Source: Fumia sp045645505
GTDB lineage: Bacteria; Bacillota; Clostridia; Oscillospirales; Ruminococcaceae
Reading direction: 5' to 3'
Length of the DNA: 64,000 nt
Assembly (NCBI GenBank): GCA_045645505.1
Contig: JAZRIW010000002.1
Location: forward strand, 1 to 64,000
In this document: positions 41,525 through 50,641 of the stretch, piece after piece
Position numbering within the stretch: position 1 is the stretch's first letter
Layout: the number at the start of each line of letters is the position of its first letter
Made by a program: the position numbers and the translations under genes
The notes under the pieces: model-generated
What the model was told of the DNA's origin: nothing
The model's input: only the letters and a program-made list of their open reading frames with translations
Database searches by the model: none

Positions 41525-42022
41525 ATGACATTAAATATTGTTTTGGTAGAACCACAAATACCGCAGAATACCGGTAATATTGCCCGTACTTGCTCAGTAA
41601 CCGGCTCAAGACTTCATATAATAAAACCTATGGGATTTGAGATAGATGATAAAAAGCTAAAAAGAGCAGGACTTGATTATTGGCATGAATTGGATATAAC
41701 ATATTATGATAGCTTAGAAGAGTTTTTTGAAAAAAATAATGGCTCATATTATTTTTTTACAACCAAAGCTTTGCATAATTATTGCGACGTATCCTATCCC
41801 GATAACAGCTATCTGTTTTTTGGCAGAGAAGATGCAGGTCTTCCTGAAGAACTTTTAAAGGAAAATCCGGACACCTGTGTGAGAATTCCTATGCGTAAAG
41901 ATATAAGAAGTCTTAATCTTTCAAACAGTGTTGCTATAGGTGTGTATGAAACTTTACGTCAATGGGATTTCCCTGAACTTCAGGAAAATGGTAAACTTTC
42001 AAGACTTTCATGGGACGATTGA
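41525..42022 (+). CDS. trmL: tRNA (cytidine(34)-2'-O)-methyltransferase
   Basis: A 165-residue SPOUT methyltransferase that methylates the wobble ribose of tRNA-Leu species. The N-terminal VEPQIPQNTGNIARTC, the central FGREDAGLPEEL and the C-terminal knot IRSLNLSNSVAI are characteristic. The start is ATG 41525. The upstream site is poor (AAAGAGTGTG), so expression may be low. The 161-nt gap to pgk contains the pgk promoter and nothing else that I can identify. Confidence 0.93.
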   Translation: MTLNIVLVEPQIPQNTGNIARTCSVTGSRLHIIKPMGFEIDDKKLKRAGLDYWHELDITYYDSLEEFFEKNNGSYYFFTTKALHNYCDVSYPDNSYLFFGREDAGLPEELLKENPDTCVRIPMRKDIRSLNLSNSVAIGVYETLRQWDFPELQENGKLSRLSWDD

Positions 42023-42090
42023 TTCTGTAAGCTTTATAAAGCAGGGAATAGCAATAAGAGATAAGAAAATAATAAATTTTAATTAGACTA

Positions 42091-42119
42091 TTGCAAAAAA
42101 ATGAAAAATGTTATAAAAT
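42091..42119 (+). promoter_or_regulatory. SigA promoter of the pgk operon
   Basis: TTGCAA (42091-42096), 17-nt spacer and TAAAAT (42114-42119). The pgk start is 64 nt downstream. Confidence 0.65.
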
Positions 42120-42183
42120 GGTTAGTGGATTGTTTTACATTTCACAAATTGAAAAATATTTTTAAATTGGAAGGATGGCAAAA

Positions 42184-43377
42184 ATGACTTCTTATAACAA
42201 AAAAACTGTTGAGGATATTGATGTTCGCGGCAAGAAAGTTCTTGTTCGTTGTGATTTCAATGTACCGCTTAATGAAAATGGAAAGATTACTGATGACAAG
42301 CGTATCCGTGAGTCCTTAAAGACATTGACTTATCTTTTGGATAATGGTGCAGCTGTAATTGCTTGTTCACATTTGGGACGTCCCAAAGATGGTTTTGATA
42401 TGAAATATTCTTTGGCACCTGTTGCTAAACGTATTTCTGAGCTTCTTAATATAGACGTTATCATGGCAAGTGATGTTATCGGAGAAGATGCAAAAGCAAA
42501 AGCTGAAACTTTAAAAGGCGGAGAGCTTATGCTTCTTGAAAACGTTCGCTTCCATAAGGAAGAAAAGAAAAATGATCCCGAATTTGCAAAAGAACTCGCT
42601 TCCATGGCAGAAGTTTATGTTAACGATGCATTTGGTACTGCTCATCGTGCACACGCTTCTACCGCAGGTGTTGCAGATTATCTTCCTGCTGTATGCGGAT
42701 ATCTTATTCAGAAAGAAATCTCCATTATGGGTGGTGCTTTAAGCGAACCTAAACGTCCTTTCGTTGCTATTTTAGGTGGTGCAAAGGTATCTGATAAAAT
42801 CGGTGTTATCAACAACCTTCTTGAAAAGGTTGATGTTTTGATTGTTGGTGGCGGTATGGCTTACACCTTTAATAAAGCAAATGGACATTCAATCGGTAAC
42901 TCTCTTTGTGAAGAAGATAAGATTGAACTTGCTAAGGAAATGATGAAAAAAGCAGAAGAAAAAGGCGTTAAATTCTTGTTGCCGTTTGATAACAAGGCAG
43001 GAGATAAATACGATCCCAATTGTAATGCTTTGATGGTGGATTCAGATAATATCCCCGATGGTTATATGGGACTTGATATCGGCCCCAGATCTCAGAAAGC
43101 TTTTGCAGATGCTATCAAGGGTGCAGGTACAGTTGTATGGAACGGACCTATGGGAGTTTCTGAGTGGGAAAACTTTGCTGCAGGTACTATTGCAGTAGCA
43201 AAAGCAGTTGCAGAAAGCGGTGCAATCTCTATTATAGGCGGTGGCGATTCTGCTGCAGCTGTTGAAAAATTAGGATTTGCTGATAAGATGACTCACATTT
43301 CCACAGGTGGCGGAGCATCATTAGAATTTTTGGAAGGTTTAGAGCTTCCCGGAATTGCTTGTTTGCAGGATAAATAA
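42184..43377 (+). CDS. pgk: Phosphoglycerate kinase
   Basis: A 397-residue glycolytic kinase that makes ATP and 3-phosphoglycerate from 1,3-bisphosphoglycerate. The N-terminal substrate motif VLVRCDFNVPL, the hinge GGAKVSDKIGV and the C-terminal nucleotide motif GGGDSAAAVEK are complete. ATG 42184 is preferred to ATG 42175 because the GGAAGG at 42169 is adjacent to the latter. It opens the run pgk-tpiA-gpmI; gap and eno are not in the window. Confidence 0.97.
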   Translation: MTSYNKKTVEDIDVRGKKVLVRCDFNVPLNENGKITDDKRIRESLKTLTYLLDNGAAVIACSHLGRPKDGFDMKYSLAPVAKRISELLNIDVIMASDVIGEDAKAKAETLKGGELMLLENVRFHKEEKKNDPEFAKELASMAEVYVNDAFGTAHRAHASTAGVADYLPAVCGYLIQKEISIMGGALSEPKRPFVAILGGAKVSDKIGVINNLLEKVDVLIVGGGMAYTFNKANGHSIGNSLCEEDKIELAKEMMKKAEEKGVKFLLPFDNKAGDKYDPNCNALMVDSDNIPDGYMGLDIGPRSQKAFADAIKGAGTVVWNGPMGVSEWENFAAGTIAVAKAVAESGAISIIGGGDSAAAVEKLGFADKMTHISTGGGASLEFLEGLELPGIACLQDK

Positions 43378-43388
43378 TTAAACTTGAT

Positions 43389-43424
43389 TTCCGTCGCCGT
43401 GATTAACGACGACGGAAGTTTTGC
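43389..43424 (+). other. Hairpin between pgk and tpiA
   Basis: TTCCGTCG-C-CGT (43389-43400) pairs with ACG-A-CGACGGAA (43406-43417) around GATTA, with one internal mismatch, followed by GTTTTG. The T run is too short for a sure terminator; it may attenuate or protect the pgk transcript. Confidence 0.5.
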
Positions 43425-43453
43425 ATAAACTTTAATTTTTGGAGGAATTTTAA

Positions 43454-44224
43454 ATGAATAAATCTTTACGTAAGGCAGTTATTGCAGGTAACTGGAAAAT
43501 GAATAAAACTCGTCCCGAGGCGAAAGCTTTGATTGAAGAGATGAAGCCTTTGGTTGCAAATGCAGATTGTGATGTAGTAGCTTGTGTGCCTTTTACAAAC
43601 CTGGAAACTGTATTGGATGCTGTAAAAGGTACTAATATAAAGGTTGGAGCACAGAACTGCCATTTTGAAAAATCAGGTGCTTTTACAGGCGAGGTTTCAG
43701 CTTTGATGCTTAAAGAGATGGGTGTAGAATATGTTGTAATCGGACACTCCGAAAGAAGACAGTATTTTGGCGAAACAGATGTTACTGTAAATAAACGCAC
43801 AAAAGCTGCATTGGAAGCAGGACTTAAGGTTATTCTTTGTGTAGGTGAAATGCTTGAAGACCGTGAAAACGGAATTACTGATGAGCTTGTTGCACTCCAG
43901 ACAAAAATTGCACTTAAAGATGTAAGTAAAGAAGAACTTAAAAATATAATTATCGCTTATGAGCCTGTATGGGCAATTGGTACAGGTAAAACTGCAACTG
44001 CAGAACAGGCAAACGAAGTTTGTGCAGTTATTCGTAATGTTATCGAAAAAGTTTATGATAAGGCTGCTGCTGATGCAATTACCATTCAGTATGGTGGTTC
44101 AATGAATGCAGGAAATGCTGCAGAGCTTTTGGCTAAACCTGATGTTGATGGCGGACTTATTGGTGGAGCTTCTCTTAAAGCTCCTGATTTTGCAGCTATC
44201 GTAGATGCTGCAACAAAAGGTTAA
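43454..44224 (+). CDS. tpiA: Triosephosphate isomerase
   Basis: A 256-residue TIM-barrel enzyme that interconverts dihydroxyacetone phosphate and glyceraldehyde 3-phosphate. AGNWKMN with the catalytic Lys, IGHSERR with the catalytic His, AYEPVWAIGTGKTA with the catalytic Glu, and the YGGSM phosphate loop are all present. The ribosome binding site is TGGAGGAA. It lies 76 nt after pgk and 17 nt before gpmI. Confidence 0.97.
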   Translation: MNKSLRKAVIAGNWKMNKTRPEAKALIEEMKPLVANADCDVVACVPFTNLETVLDAVKGTNIKVGAQNCHFEKSGAFTGEVSALMLKEMGVEYVVIGHSERRQYFGETDVTVNKRTKAALEAGLKVILCVGEMLEDRENGITDELVALQTKIALKDVSKEELKNIIIAYEPVWAIGTGKTATAEQANEVCAVIRNVIEKVYDKAAADAITIQYGGSMNAGNAAELLAKPDVDGGLIGGASLKAPDFAAIVDAATKG

Positions 44225-44241
44225 TAGGAGAGGTACCTGGT

Positions 44242-45762
44242 ATGAGTAAAAAACCTGTTGCACTTTTAATTTTGGATGGTTACGGCAAAAATGAGTCCGA
44301 TTATGGCAATGCAATCGCTCATGCTGATACCCCTAATTTAGACAGACTTATGGCTGAATGTCCCAATACTCTTATAGGCGCAAGTGGACTTGATGTAGGT
44401 CTTCCTGACGGACAGATGGGTAACTCTGAAGTAGGACACACCAATATTGGTGCCGGACGAGTTGTGTATCAGGAATTAGTACGTATTACAAAGTCTTTTG
44501 AAAGTGAAGACGCACTTAACAATGAGGCTTTTCTTAAGGCTATTGAAAATTGCAAAAAGAATAACAGCGCGTTGCATCTGATGGGACTTTTATCAGATGG
44601 TGGTGTTCATAGCCATAACGAGCATCTTTATGGTCTTTTAAAAATGGCAAAGAAATTGGGACTTACCGAAGTGTATATTCACGCTTTCTTGGACGGACGA
44701 GATGTACCTCCTTCTTCGGGTGCTGACTTTATGAGAGCACTCTCAGAAGAAATTAAAAAAATCGGTGTTGGTAAAGTAGCTTCCGTTATGGGCAGATTTT
44801 ATGCTATGGACCGTGACAATGCATGGGACCGTGTTGAAAAAGCATATGCCGCTATGGTTTATGGTGAAGGGGATAAGGCTGATTGTCCTGTCAAGGCAAT
44901 TGAAGATTCATATAAAGTGAATGTTACTGATGAATTTGTGGTTCCCGTTGTTATTGACGATACAAAACGCATTAGTGAAAACGATAGCGTTATATTCTTT
45001 AATTTCCGTCCTGACCGCGCAAGACAGATTACAAGAAGTTTTGTCGATGCGGAATTTAAAGGTTTTGAACGTAAAAATGGTTTCTTCCCCGTTACATTTA
45101 TTTGTATGACTCAGTACGATGCAACAATGCCTAATGTGCTTGTTGCTTATACTCCTAAAGAACTTACAATGACTTTCGGTGAGTATGTGAGTCTTAAGGG
45201 ACTTACACAGTTGAGAATCGCTGAAACTCAGAAATATGCTCACGTTACATTTTTCTTTAATGGCGGCGAGGAAAAAACTTTTAAAGGTGAGGACAGAATC
45301 TTAGTACCTTCTCCTAACGTTGAAACTTTTGACTTAAAGCCTGAAATGAGTGCTTATGAGGTTACAGATAAAGTTCTGGAAGCAATCGAGTCTGATAAGT
45401 ACGATGTAATTATTTTAAACTGGGCAAACTGTGATATGGTAGGCCATACAGGTATTATGGACGCTGCCAAAAAGGCTGTAGAAGCAGTAGATGAGTGTGT
45501 TGGTAAAACAGTTAAAGCAGTAACCGAAAAGGGCGGCGTTGCTCTTATCACCGCTGACCACGGAAATGCTGAAAAAATGTATGAACCCGATGGATCACCT
45601 TTTACTGCACATACTGTTAATCCGGTACCGCTTATAGTAGCAGGATATGATTGTGCTCTTAAAGAGGGTGGACGATTAGCAGATTTAGCTCCTACAATGC
45701 TTGAACTTTTAAATCTCCCCAAACCCGATGAAATGGATGGAGAAAGTTTATTAAAACATTAA
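44242..45762 (+). CDS. gpmI: 2,3-bisphosphoglycerate-independent phosphoglycerate mutase
   Basis: A 506-residue two-Mn enzyme that converts 3- to 2-phosphoglycerate. The N-terminal LILDGYG, the phosphoserine site in GQMGNSEVGH (Ser near residue 60), the HAFLDGRDVPP stretch of the transferase domain, and the C-terminal metal ligands in NWANCDMVGHTG and TADHGNAE are intact. The ribosome binding site AGGAGAGG lies upstream. It closes the operon before a strong terminator. Confidence 0.97.
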   Translation: MSKKPVALLILDGYGKNESDYGNAIAHADTPNLDRLMAECPNTLIGASGLDVGLPDGQMGNSEVGHTNIGAGRVVYQELVRITKSFESEDALNNEAFLKAIENCKKNNSALHLMGLLSDGGVHSHNEHLYGLLKMAKKLGLTEVYIHAFLDGRDVPPSSGADFMRALSEEIKKIGVGKVASVMGRFYAMDRDNAWDRVEKAYAAMVYGEGDKADCPVKAIEDSYKVNVTDEFVVPVVIDDTKRISENDSVIFFNFRPDRARQITRSFVDAEFKGFERKNGFFPVTFICMTQYDATMPNVLVAYTPKELTMTFGEYVSLKGLTQLRIAETQKYAHVTFFFNGGEEKTFKGEDRILVPSPNVETFDLKPEMSAYEVTDKVLEAIESDKYDVIILNWANCDMVGHTGIMDAAKKAVEAVDECVGKTVKAVTEKGGVALITADHGNAEKMYEPDGSPFTAHTVNPVPLIVAGYDCALKEGGRLADLAPTMLELLNLPKPDEMDGESLLKH

Positions 45763-45778
45763 TTATATTTATAATGAA

Positions 45779-45815
45779 AAAACGGAGATGTTAATTTAAC
45801 ATCTCCGTTTATTTT
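45779..45815. terminator. Bidirectional terminator after gpmI
   Basis: AAACGGAGATGTTA (45780-45793) pairs with TAACATCTCCGTTT (45797-45810). It separates gpmI from the converging ferredoxin gene. Confidence 0.9.
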
Positions 45816-45826
45816 CTATACTGTTA

Positions 45827-46000
45827 TTATTCAGCGGGATTGGGAGCCTCAACAGGGCACACGCCTGCACAAGCACCACATTCGATGCACTGGTCAGCAT
45901 CAATAACGTATTTGTCATCACCTGCAGAGATACAGGAAACAGGGCATTCTGCCTCACAAGCACCACAAGAGATGCACTCATCATTAATCTGGTATGCCAT
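45827..46000 (-). CDS. 2[4Fe-4S] ferredoxin
   Basis: A 57-residue clostridial-type ferredoxin too short for a 60-codon cut-off. It starts MAYQIND and carries two cluster motifs, CISCGACEAECP and CIECGACAGVCP, with the usual internal symmetry; each [4Fe-4S] cluster is bound by three Cys of one motif and one of the other. It transfers electrons for pyruvate oxidation, hydrogenases and similar anaerobic enzymes. The ribosome binding site is a perfect AAGGAGGTG. A longer frame on the same strand (45796-45984) is only a shadow of it. Confidence 0.95.
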   Translation of the reverse strand: MAYQINDECISCGACEAECPVSCISAGDDKYVIDADQCIECGACAGVCPVEAPNPAE

Positions 46001-46085
46001 TAGGAATTACACCTCCTTAAATAAGCTGTATATATTTTAACACATTTTCACTAAAAAGCAAGTGTATTTACAAATTTTTTTAAAA

Positions 46086-46955
46086 TTATTCGCTTTCTAA
46101 GTTTTTTAGCTCCTGTAATTCAGAACTATCAATTTTTATATCAGAATCTTTAATTATTTTTACTTCGTCACGGGTGAACACTTTTGGTGCTGCATCAGGA
46201 CGGTCCTGAAGTGATACTTTTATAACACCGGTTAATAAATTTACATCTACAACAGTTCCCATACCGTCATTAGTTTTAACCAAAGCGCCGGTTTTAGGTG
46301 TTATTTTAAGCAGAGATTCATAAGCGTCCTGCTCATATTTAAGACAGCACATAAGTCTTCCGCAAGTGCCTGAAATTTTAGTGGGATTTAAAGAAAGTCC
46401 CTGTTCTTTTGCCATTTTTATTGAAACCGGCTGAAAATCGCCAAGAAATGAATTGCAACAGAAAGGTCTGCCACAAACGCCAAGTCCGCCGAGCATTTTT
46501 GATTCATCGCGTACACCTATCTGGCGTAATTCTATACGGATTCGGAAGATACTCGCTAAATCTTTAACAAGTTCACGAAAATCCACTCTTCCGTCAGCAG
46601 TAAAGTAAAAAAGAATTTTATTTCCGTCAAATGTGTATTCCACATCAACTAAATTCATTTCCAGTTTATGTTCTGCAATTTTTTCCTGACAGATTTTGAA
46701 AGCGTCACGTTCTTTTTCACGGTTGTTTTTAACTTGCAAAAGGTCTTCAGGAGTAGCAATGCGGACAACGGATTTTAATGGAGAGACAATTTGACTTTCG
46801 TCCAATTGTCTGTTCGGGATAACAACACTTCCACATTCAAGTCCGCGTGAAGTTTCCACTATAACCTTGTCTGATTGTGTGATTTTCTCACCATTTGGAG
46901 AAAAATAATAGGTTTTTCCGTTGTTTTTAAAACGAACACCAATGATTTCGGTCAT
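46086..46955 (-). CDS. PSP1-domain protein, YaaT/RicT-like
   Basis: A 289-residue protein with the PSP1 C-terminal domain (about 60-150) and a Cys-rich segment GVCGRPFCCNSFLGDF followed by GTCGRLMCCLKYE (about 165-215), the pattern of B. subtilis YaaT (RicT), which with YmcA and YlbF binds [4Fe-4S] clusters and acts on RNase Y processing and the sporulation phosphorelay. A C-terminal extension is acidic. It follows holB, as yaaT does in Bacillus. Confidence 0.93.
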   Translation of the reverse strand: MTEIIGVRFKNNGKTYYFSPNGEKITQSDKVIVETSRGLECGSVVIPNRQLDESQIVSPLKSVVRIATPEDLLQVKNNREKERDAFKICQEKIAEHKLEMNLVDVEYTFDGNKILFYFTADGRVDFRELVKDLASIFRIRIELRQIGVRDESKMLGGLGVCGRPFCCNSFLGDFQPVSIKMAKEQGLSLNPTKISGTCGRLMCCLKYEQDAYESLLKITPKTGALVKTNDGMGTVVDVNLLTGVIKVSLQDRPDAAPKVFTRDEVKIIKDSDIKIDSSELQELKNLESE

Positions 46956-46991
46956 AAATATATTTGCCTTTCCGACTCAATGAGCCTAAGT

Positions 46992-47924
46992 TTATTGTTC
47001 CATAATTGTTTTAAGTTTAGCACAAAACAAATTTTGTATCAAGATAAAACTTCCATTTGAATTTATCAAAAAACGCATTTCATCTATAAGCGTGTGAATA
47101 CGCAAAGCCTGAGAAGAACTTATTTGTTGTGAATTTAATGCAAATTTCGATATAATTATATCGAAATTTGATATTAACTCCAAAAAGCCTTCTTTGTCAT
47201 TTTCGAATGGGCTTAAAGCTTTTAAAATATTATATTCACTTTCTGATGTTAAGCTTTCTGTCAGATTAAGTGCTTTTTTGAAATTTTCACGGCAAGTTTC
47301 ATTTTCAATATACTGTAAAGCTCTTCCAATATTTCCATTACTATAAATTATAGCGTTTTTAAGAATATCATCGTCAATGTTTATATATTTTTCAATCAGA
47401 TAATCTCTCACCTTATTAATTGACATTTCTTGTGTTTCAATGCAAAAACAACGTGAAACGATAGTTTCCGGTAAAGAGGATATGTTGTTTGCTGTAAGTA
47501 TAAAAATTATATGCTGAGGCGGTTCTTCCAATATTTTAAGGAGAGCATTTGCTGAAGATAAATTCATATCTTCACTATCTTCGATAATAATTACTTTATA
47601 TTTTGATTCATTAGGCAAAATATATGCCTGTTCACGCAGAAATCTTATTTTATCGACCGGAATGATAGTTTTGCCATCATCTTTTTTTACTGTTATAAGG
47701 TCAGGGTGAATATTTTTATCAACCTTTAAACAAGAAGAACAATTGTCACAGGGACGTATTTTGCCATTGCATAAAATCCCTTTTGCAAAATTTAATGCCA
47801 GAGTTTTTTTACCTGTGCCGCGAGACCCATATAAAAGGTAGGCATGGTTAAAATTACCTGTCAAAAGGGAATTGCGTAATATTTTTACAGCTTTTTCATT
47901 TGAGATAATTTCATTAAAGTTCAT
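46992..47924 (-). CDS. holB: DNA polymerase III delta' subunit
   Basis: A 310-residue clamp-loader subunit. The P-loop region GSRGTGKKTLAL (about 33-44), a four-Cys zinc module (CNGKIRPCDNCSSC, about 52-65) and the SRC motif in VSRCFCIE are visible. It helps to load the beta clamp on DNA. The start codon overlaps the darA stop by one base (TAATG), so the two are translationally coupled. Confidence 0.92.
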   Translation of the reverse strand: MNFNEIISNEKAVKILRNSLLTGNFNHAYLLYGSRGTGKKTLALNFAKGILCNGKIRPCDNCSSCLKVDKNIHPDLITVKKDDGKTIIPVDKIRFLREQAYILPNESKYKVIIIEDSEDMNLSSANALLKILEEPPQHIIFILTANNISSLPETIVSRCFCIETQEMSINKVRDYLIEKYINIDDDILKNAIIYSNGNIGRALQYIENETCRENFKKALNLTESLTSESEYNILKALSPFENDKEGFLELISNFDIIISKFALNSQQISSSQALRIHTLIDEMRFLINSNGSFILIQNLFCAKLKTIMEQ

Positions 47925-48247
47925 TAAATCTTTTCAAAGCGTTCAACATCTGTAACGATGATAGTAGCTCCTCCGACTGTTACTTCAATAGGCAAGGGAG
48001 TATATCCTTCCATAGCAATATAATTTGTAGTAGAAAGAACTTGTTTACGCTTTTTAGAATGTTCCGATATAATTTCGATTGCCTGGTCAACTTTGTTGTC
48101 TTCAGTACAAATCAATAAAGTAGTATTTCCTGACCTTAAAAATCCACCTGTGGAAGCAAATTTAGTTGCGGAAAATCCATTTTTCATAAGCATTTCAGAA
48201 ACTTTGTAACTATCATCACTACTAACAATTGCATAAATAAGTTTCAT
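47924..48247 (-). CDS. darA: Cyclic di-AMP receptor DarA/PstA (YaaQ)
   Basis: A 107-residue PII-like trimeric protein that binds cyclic di-AMP. The N-terminal MKLIYAIVSSDD, the TKFASTGGFLRSGNTTLLI stretch of the ligand loop and the C-terminal GGATIIVTDVERF match the family over its full length. ATG 48247 is preferred to GTG 48256 by its distance from AAGGTG. The neighbourhood speA-like/darA/holB/yaaT matches the Bacillus yaaO-yaaT region except for missing tmk and yaaR. Confidence 0.95.
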   Translation of the reverse strand: MKLIYAIVSSDDSYKVSEMLMKNGFSATKFASTGGFLRSGNTTLLICTEDNKVDQAIEIISEHSKKRKQVLSTTNYIAMEGYTPLPIEVTVGGATIIVTDVERFEKI

Positions 48248-48298
48248 ATGTGACACCTTATCTTTCTTTATTTTTTTAAGAAGAATATCTTCTTAATA

Positions 48299-49645
48299 TC
48301 ATTTTAACACTTTTATAGATAAAATTCCACTATTTTTGAGAATATTTTTTTCCGATTCTCCAATATACTCTCCGCAAACAATAATAGGCACCGCAGGAGG
48401 ACAGGTGATTTTGCTTTCTGCTGAAATGAAACCTACGGATTTTTCAACATCTACGGTAGCTGAAGGAGAGAAACTGGCCTCTCGTATATTTATTGCTTTT
48501 TTTGGCACAGATGAATATTCAGGATATGGAATAGGAGTTTTTTTAGGAAGATTAAGCGAAGAAATTATAGCTTTATAATCCTTGTCGGGATTAAATGGTG
48601 AAGGCATTAATACAATTTTACCTCCACCTACATATTCAGGTTCAATAAGATTATTTCTGAGTATTTCTGCAATTTGAGTATCAGAATATCCAAAGCTCTG
48701 ACAATCGATAGTTATTTTAGTTATATCAGTTTTTAAATCTAAAAGGGTAACCCTTTGTTGTTTTAAAAGTTTCTCAGTTTTATTAACTGTTTCTTCTAAT
48801 TTACAAAAATCAGTTTTTGCATTATTTTTAAGATAGTTATTGCAAATATCCAATGAAGCTAAAATAAGGTATGATGGGCTTGTAGAACCAAAAAGCGACA
48901 TTTTTTCTTTTAGCTCTGATTTTTTTATATCCAAATTGGAATGTAAATAACTTCCGCCCGTTAAAACAGGCAAGGTTTTATGTGGGCTGTCACAACAAAT
49001 ATCAGCACCCAATGACATGGGATGAGTATCTTTTTTACAGAATTTAAGATGTGCTCCGTGAGCATTATCTACTAAAAGAATAGCACCATTTTTATGTACA
49101 ACTTCTGCAATTTTTTCAATATCAACAGTGACACCATAATAATCGGGACTTGTGATATAAACTGCTTTTATATCGGGGTTTTCTTTGAGCTTTTCATGTA
49201 TTTCTTCAGCTGTTACGGGATAGGGAAGTCCTGATTTTTTATTGTACTCAGGGAAAACCCAGCAAGGTTCAATACCGGTTAATGCACAGGCGTTGACAAA
49301 GGCAATATGACTGTTGCGTACTGCTAAAATTCGTTTTGTGAAATTTGAGGCAACTGCGATCATAGTCATTATTGAAAGGGTGGAGCCACCGGTTGAGAAA
49401 CAGGTATTTTTTACATTGTAAAGCTTTGAAGTAATTTCTTCGGATTTTTTTATAATGTCTTCTGCTTCAAATAAACTATCCGCACCTTTTATTTCGGTTA
49501 TATCCAAAGGTAAAATGCCCTTGAATTCATCAGGATATATTTTCCCGTCTCCTTTGTGTCCGGGCATATGGAGTCTTTTTGATTTTTTCTCAGCGTATTC
49601 TTTAAGAAAACAGTAAATTGGAGAAAGATTTTTATCAAACTGCAT
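48299..49645 (-). CDS. PLP-dependent Arg/Lys/Orn decarboxylase family protein (YaaO/SpeA-like)
   Basis: A 448-residue fold type I decarboxylase. RLHMPGHKG at the N terminus, FSTGGSTLS around the cofactor phosphate, LLVDNAHGAH with the cofactor Asp, and the Schiff-base Lys in DSPHKTLPVLTGG are intact, and the short C-terminal domain is typical of the YaaO group. Members decarboxylate arginine, lysine or ornithine; which one is not resolved. It is the first gene of the cluster with darA, holB and yaaT; GGAGGAC precedes the start. Confidence 0.9.
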   Translation of the reverse strand: MQFDKNLSPIYCFLKEYAEKKSKRLHMPGHKGDGKIYPDEFKGILPLDITEIKGADSLFEAEDIIKKSEEITSKLYNVKNTCFSTGGSTLSIMTMIAVASNFTKRILAVRNSHIAFVNACALTGIEPCWVFPEYNKKSGLPYPVTAEEIHEKLKENPDIKAVYITSPDYYGVTVDIEKIAEVVHKNGAILLVDNAHGAHLKFCKKDTHPMSLGADICCDSPHKTLPVLTGGSYLHSNLDIKKSELKEKMSLFGSTSPSYLILASLDICNNYLKNNAKTDFCKLEETVNKTEKLLKQQRVTLLDLKTDITKITIDCQSFGYSDTQIAEILRNNLIEPEYVGGGKIVLMPSPFNPDKDYKAIISSLNLPKKTPIPYPEYSSVPKKAINIREASFSPSATVDVEKSVGFISAESKITCPPAVPIIVCGEYIGESEKNILKNSGILSIKVLK

Positions 49646-49664
49646 ATATTTGTCCTCCGAAACT

Positions 49665-49692
49665 AAATAAGCGGGTAATTATACCCGCTTTA
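49665..49692 (-). terminator. Terminator-like hairpin after corA
   Basis: AAGCGGGTA (49669-49677) pairs with TACCCGCTT (49682-49690) around ATTA. Reading leftward the T content behind it is modest. Confidence 0.6.
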
Positions 49693-49693
49693 A

Positions 49694-50623
49694 TTACTTG
49701 AACATCTTAAATTTTACAAGAATTGCCAGTGCTACTATAGCAATAATAGCTGATAGCAAGGTGGGGAACCACCAGATTGGGATTTGTAATCCTTGCACGT
49801 TCATTCCGTAATAGCTGAATACCATTGTAGGAATTGCCATTAAAATGGTAATTGCGGTGAGAACTTTCATAACACCATTAAGATTATTGTTAATAATTGA
49901 AGCGATAGTGTCCATTGTATTTGACAAAATGTTGGAATAAATTCCGGTCATTTCGATAGCCTGATTAAATTCAATAAGGGTATCCTCAAGTAAATCTTCA
50001 TCTTCTTCATACAAGGTAATGACACGTCCGCGTGTAAGTTTTTTGAGAGTTGTTTCATTAGAACGCAACGAGGTTGAAAAGTAAACTAAAGATTTTTTCA
50101 AACCGAGCAACTGAATTAAAGCTTCATTCTGGGTAGAATCAGTAAATTCACTTTCCATTTTTGAAGAGAGACGTTCTATTTGTTTAAGGTAAAGTAAGAA
50201 ACGCTGTGCAATTCTTAAAAGGATTGTAAGCAGAAAACGTGTGCGATATCTGATTTCGATGTTTTTTACAAATCCTTCTATAATTTCGTCTATGATTGCA
50301 GTTTTAGCAGAACTGATGGTTACAAAATAATTAGGAGTTATTATTATACCGAGAGGGATGGTTATATAAGTAATGGTAGCTTCTTCGTCTTCTAGTCTGT
50401 AAGGTACGTCAACTACTATAAAAGTCTGGTCATCTTCTTTTTCAACGTGTGATGCTTCTTCTTCGTCGAGAGATGCATTTACAAAGCCACTGTCTAATTT
50501 TAACTCTTCTGTTAAATAGGTTACTTCTTCTTGAGTGGGATTTACGACGTTTATCCAGCATCCGTCCTCGGCTTTTGGCAGTAAAATTGATTTATTCTCG
50601 ATAGTTTTGTAGAAATTAATCAT
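49694..50623 (-). CDS. CorA-family magnesium/divalent cation transporter
   Basis: A 309-residue CorA protein. A cytoplasmic funnel domain (about 1-245) contains an acidic first third (SLDEEEASHVEKEDDQ), and two C-terminal transmembrane helices (about 248-272 and 280-303) flank the pore motif YGMN. The family moves Mg2+ or Co2+ as a pentamer. The ribosome binding site is AGGAGG. It is 18 nt after the sugar transferase gene and could be cotranscribed. Confidence 0.94.
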   Translation of the reverse strand: MINFYKTIENKSILLPKAEDGCWINVVNPTQEEVTYLTEELKLDSGFVNASLDEEEASHVEKEDDQTFIVVDVPYRLEDEEATITYITIPLGIIITPNYFVTISSAKTAIIDEIIEGFVKNIEIRYRTRFLLTILLRIAQRFLLYLKQIERLSSKMESEFTDSTQNEALIQLLGLKKSLVYFSTSLRSNETTLKKLTRGRVITLYEEDEDLLEDTLIEFNQAIEMTGIYSNILSNTMDTIASIINNNLNGVMKVLTAITILMAIPTMVFSYYGMNVQGLQIPIWWFPTLLSAIIAIVALAILVKFKMFK

Positions 50624-50641
50624 CGCGTACCTCCTATTTAA

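Noticed and set aside
45796..45984. 62-residue Cys-poor frame on the minus strand
   Set aside because: It is a shadow in another frame of the ferredoxin gene at 45827-46000, which has both cluster motifs and a perfect ribosome site.
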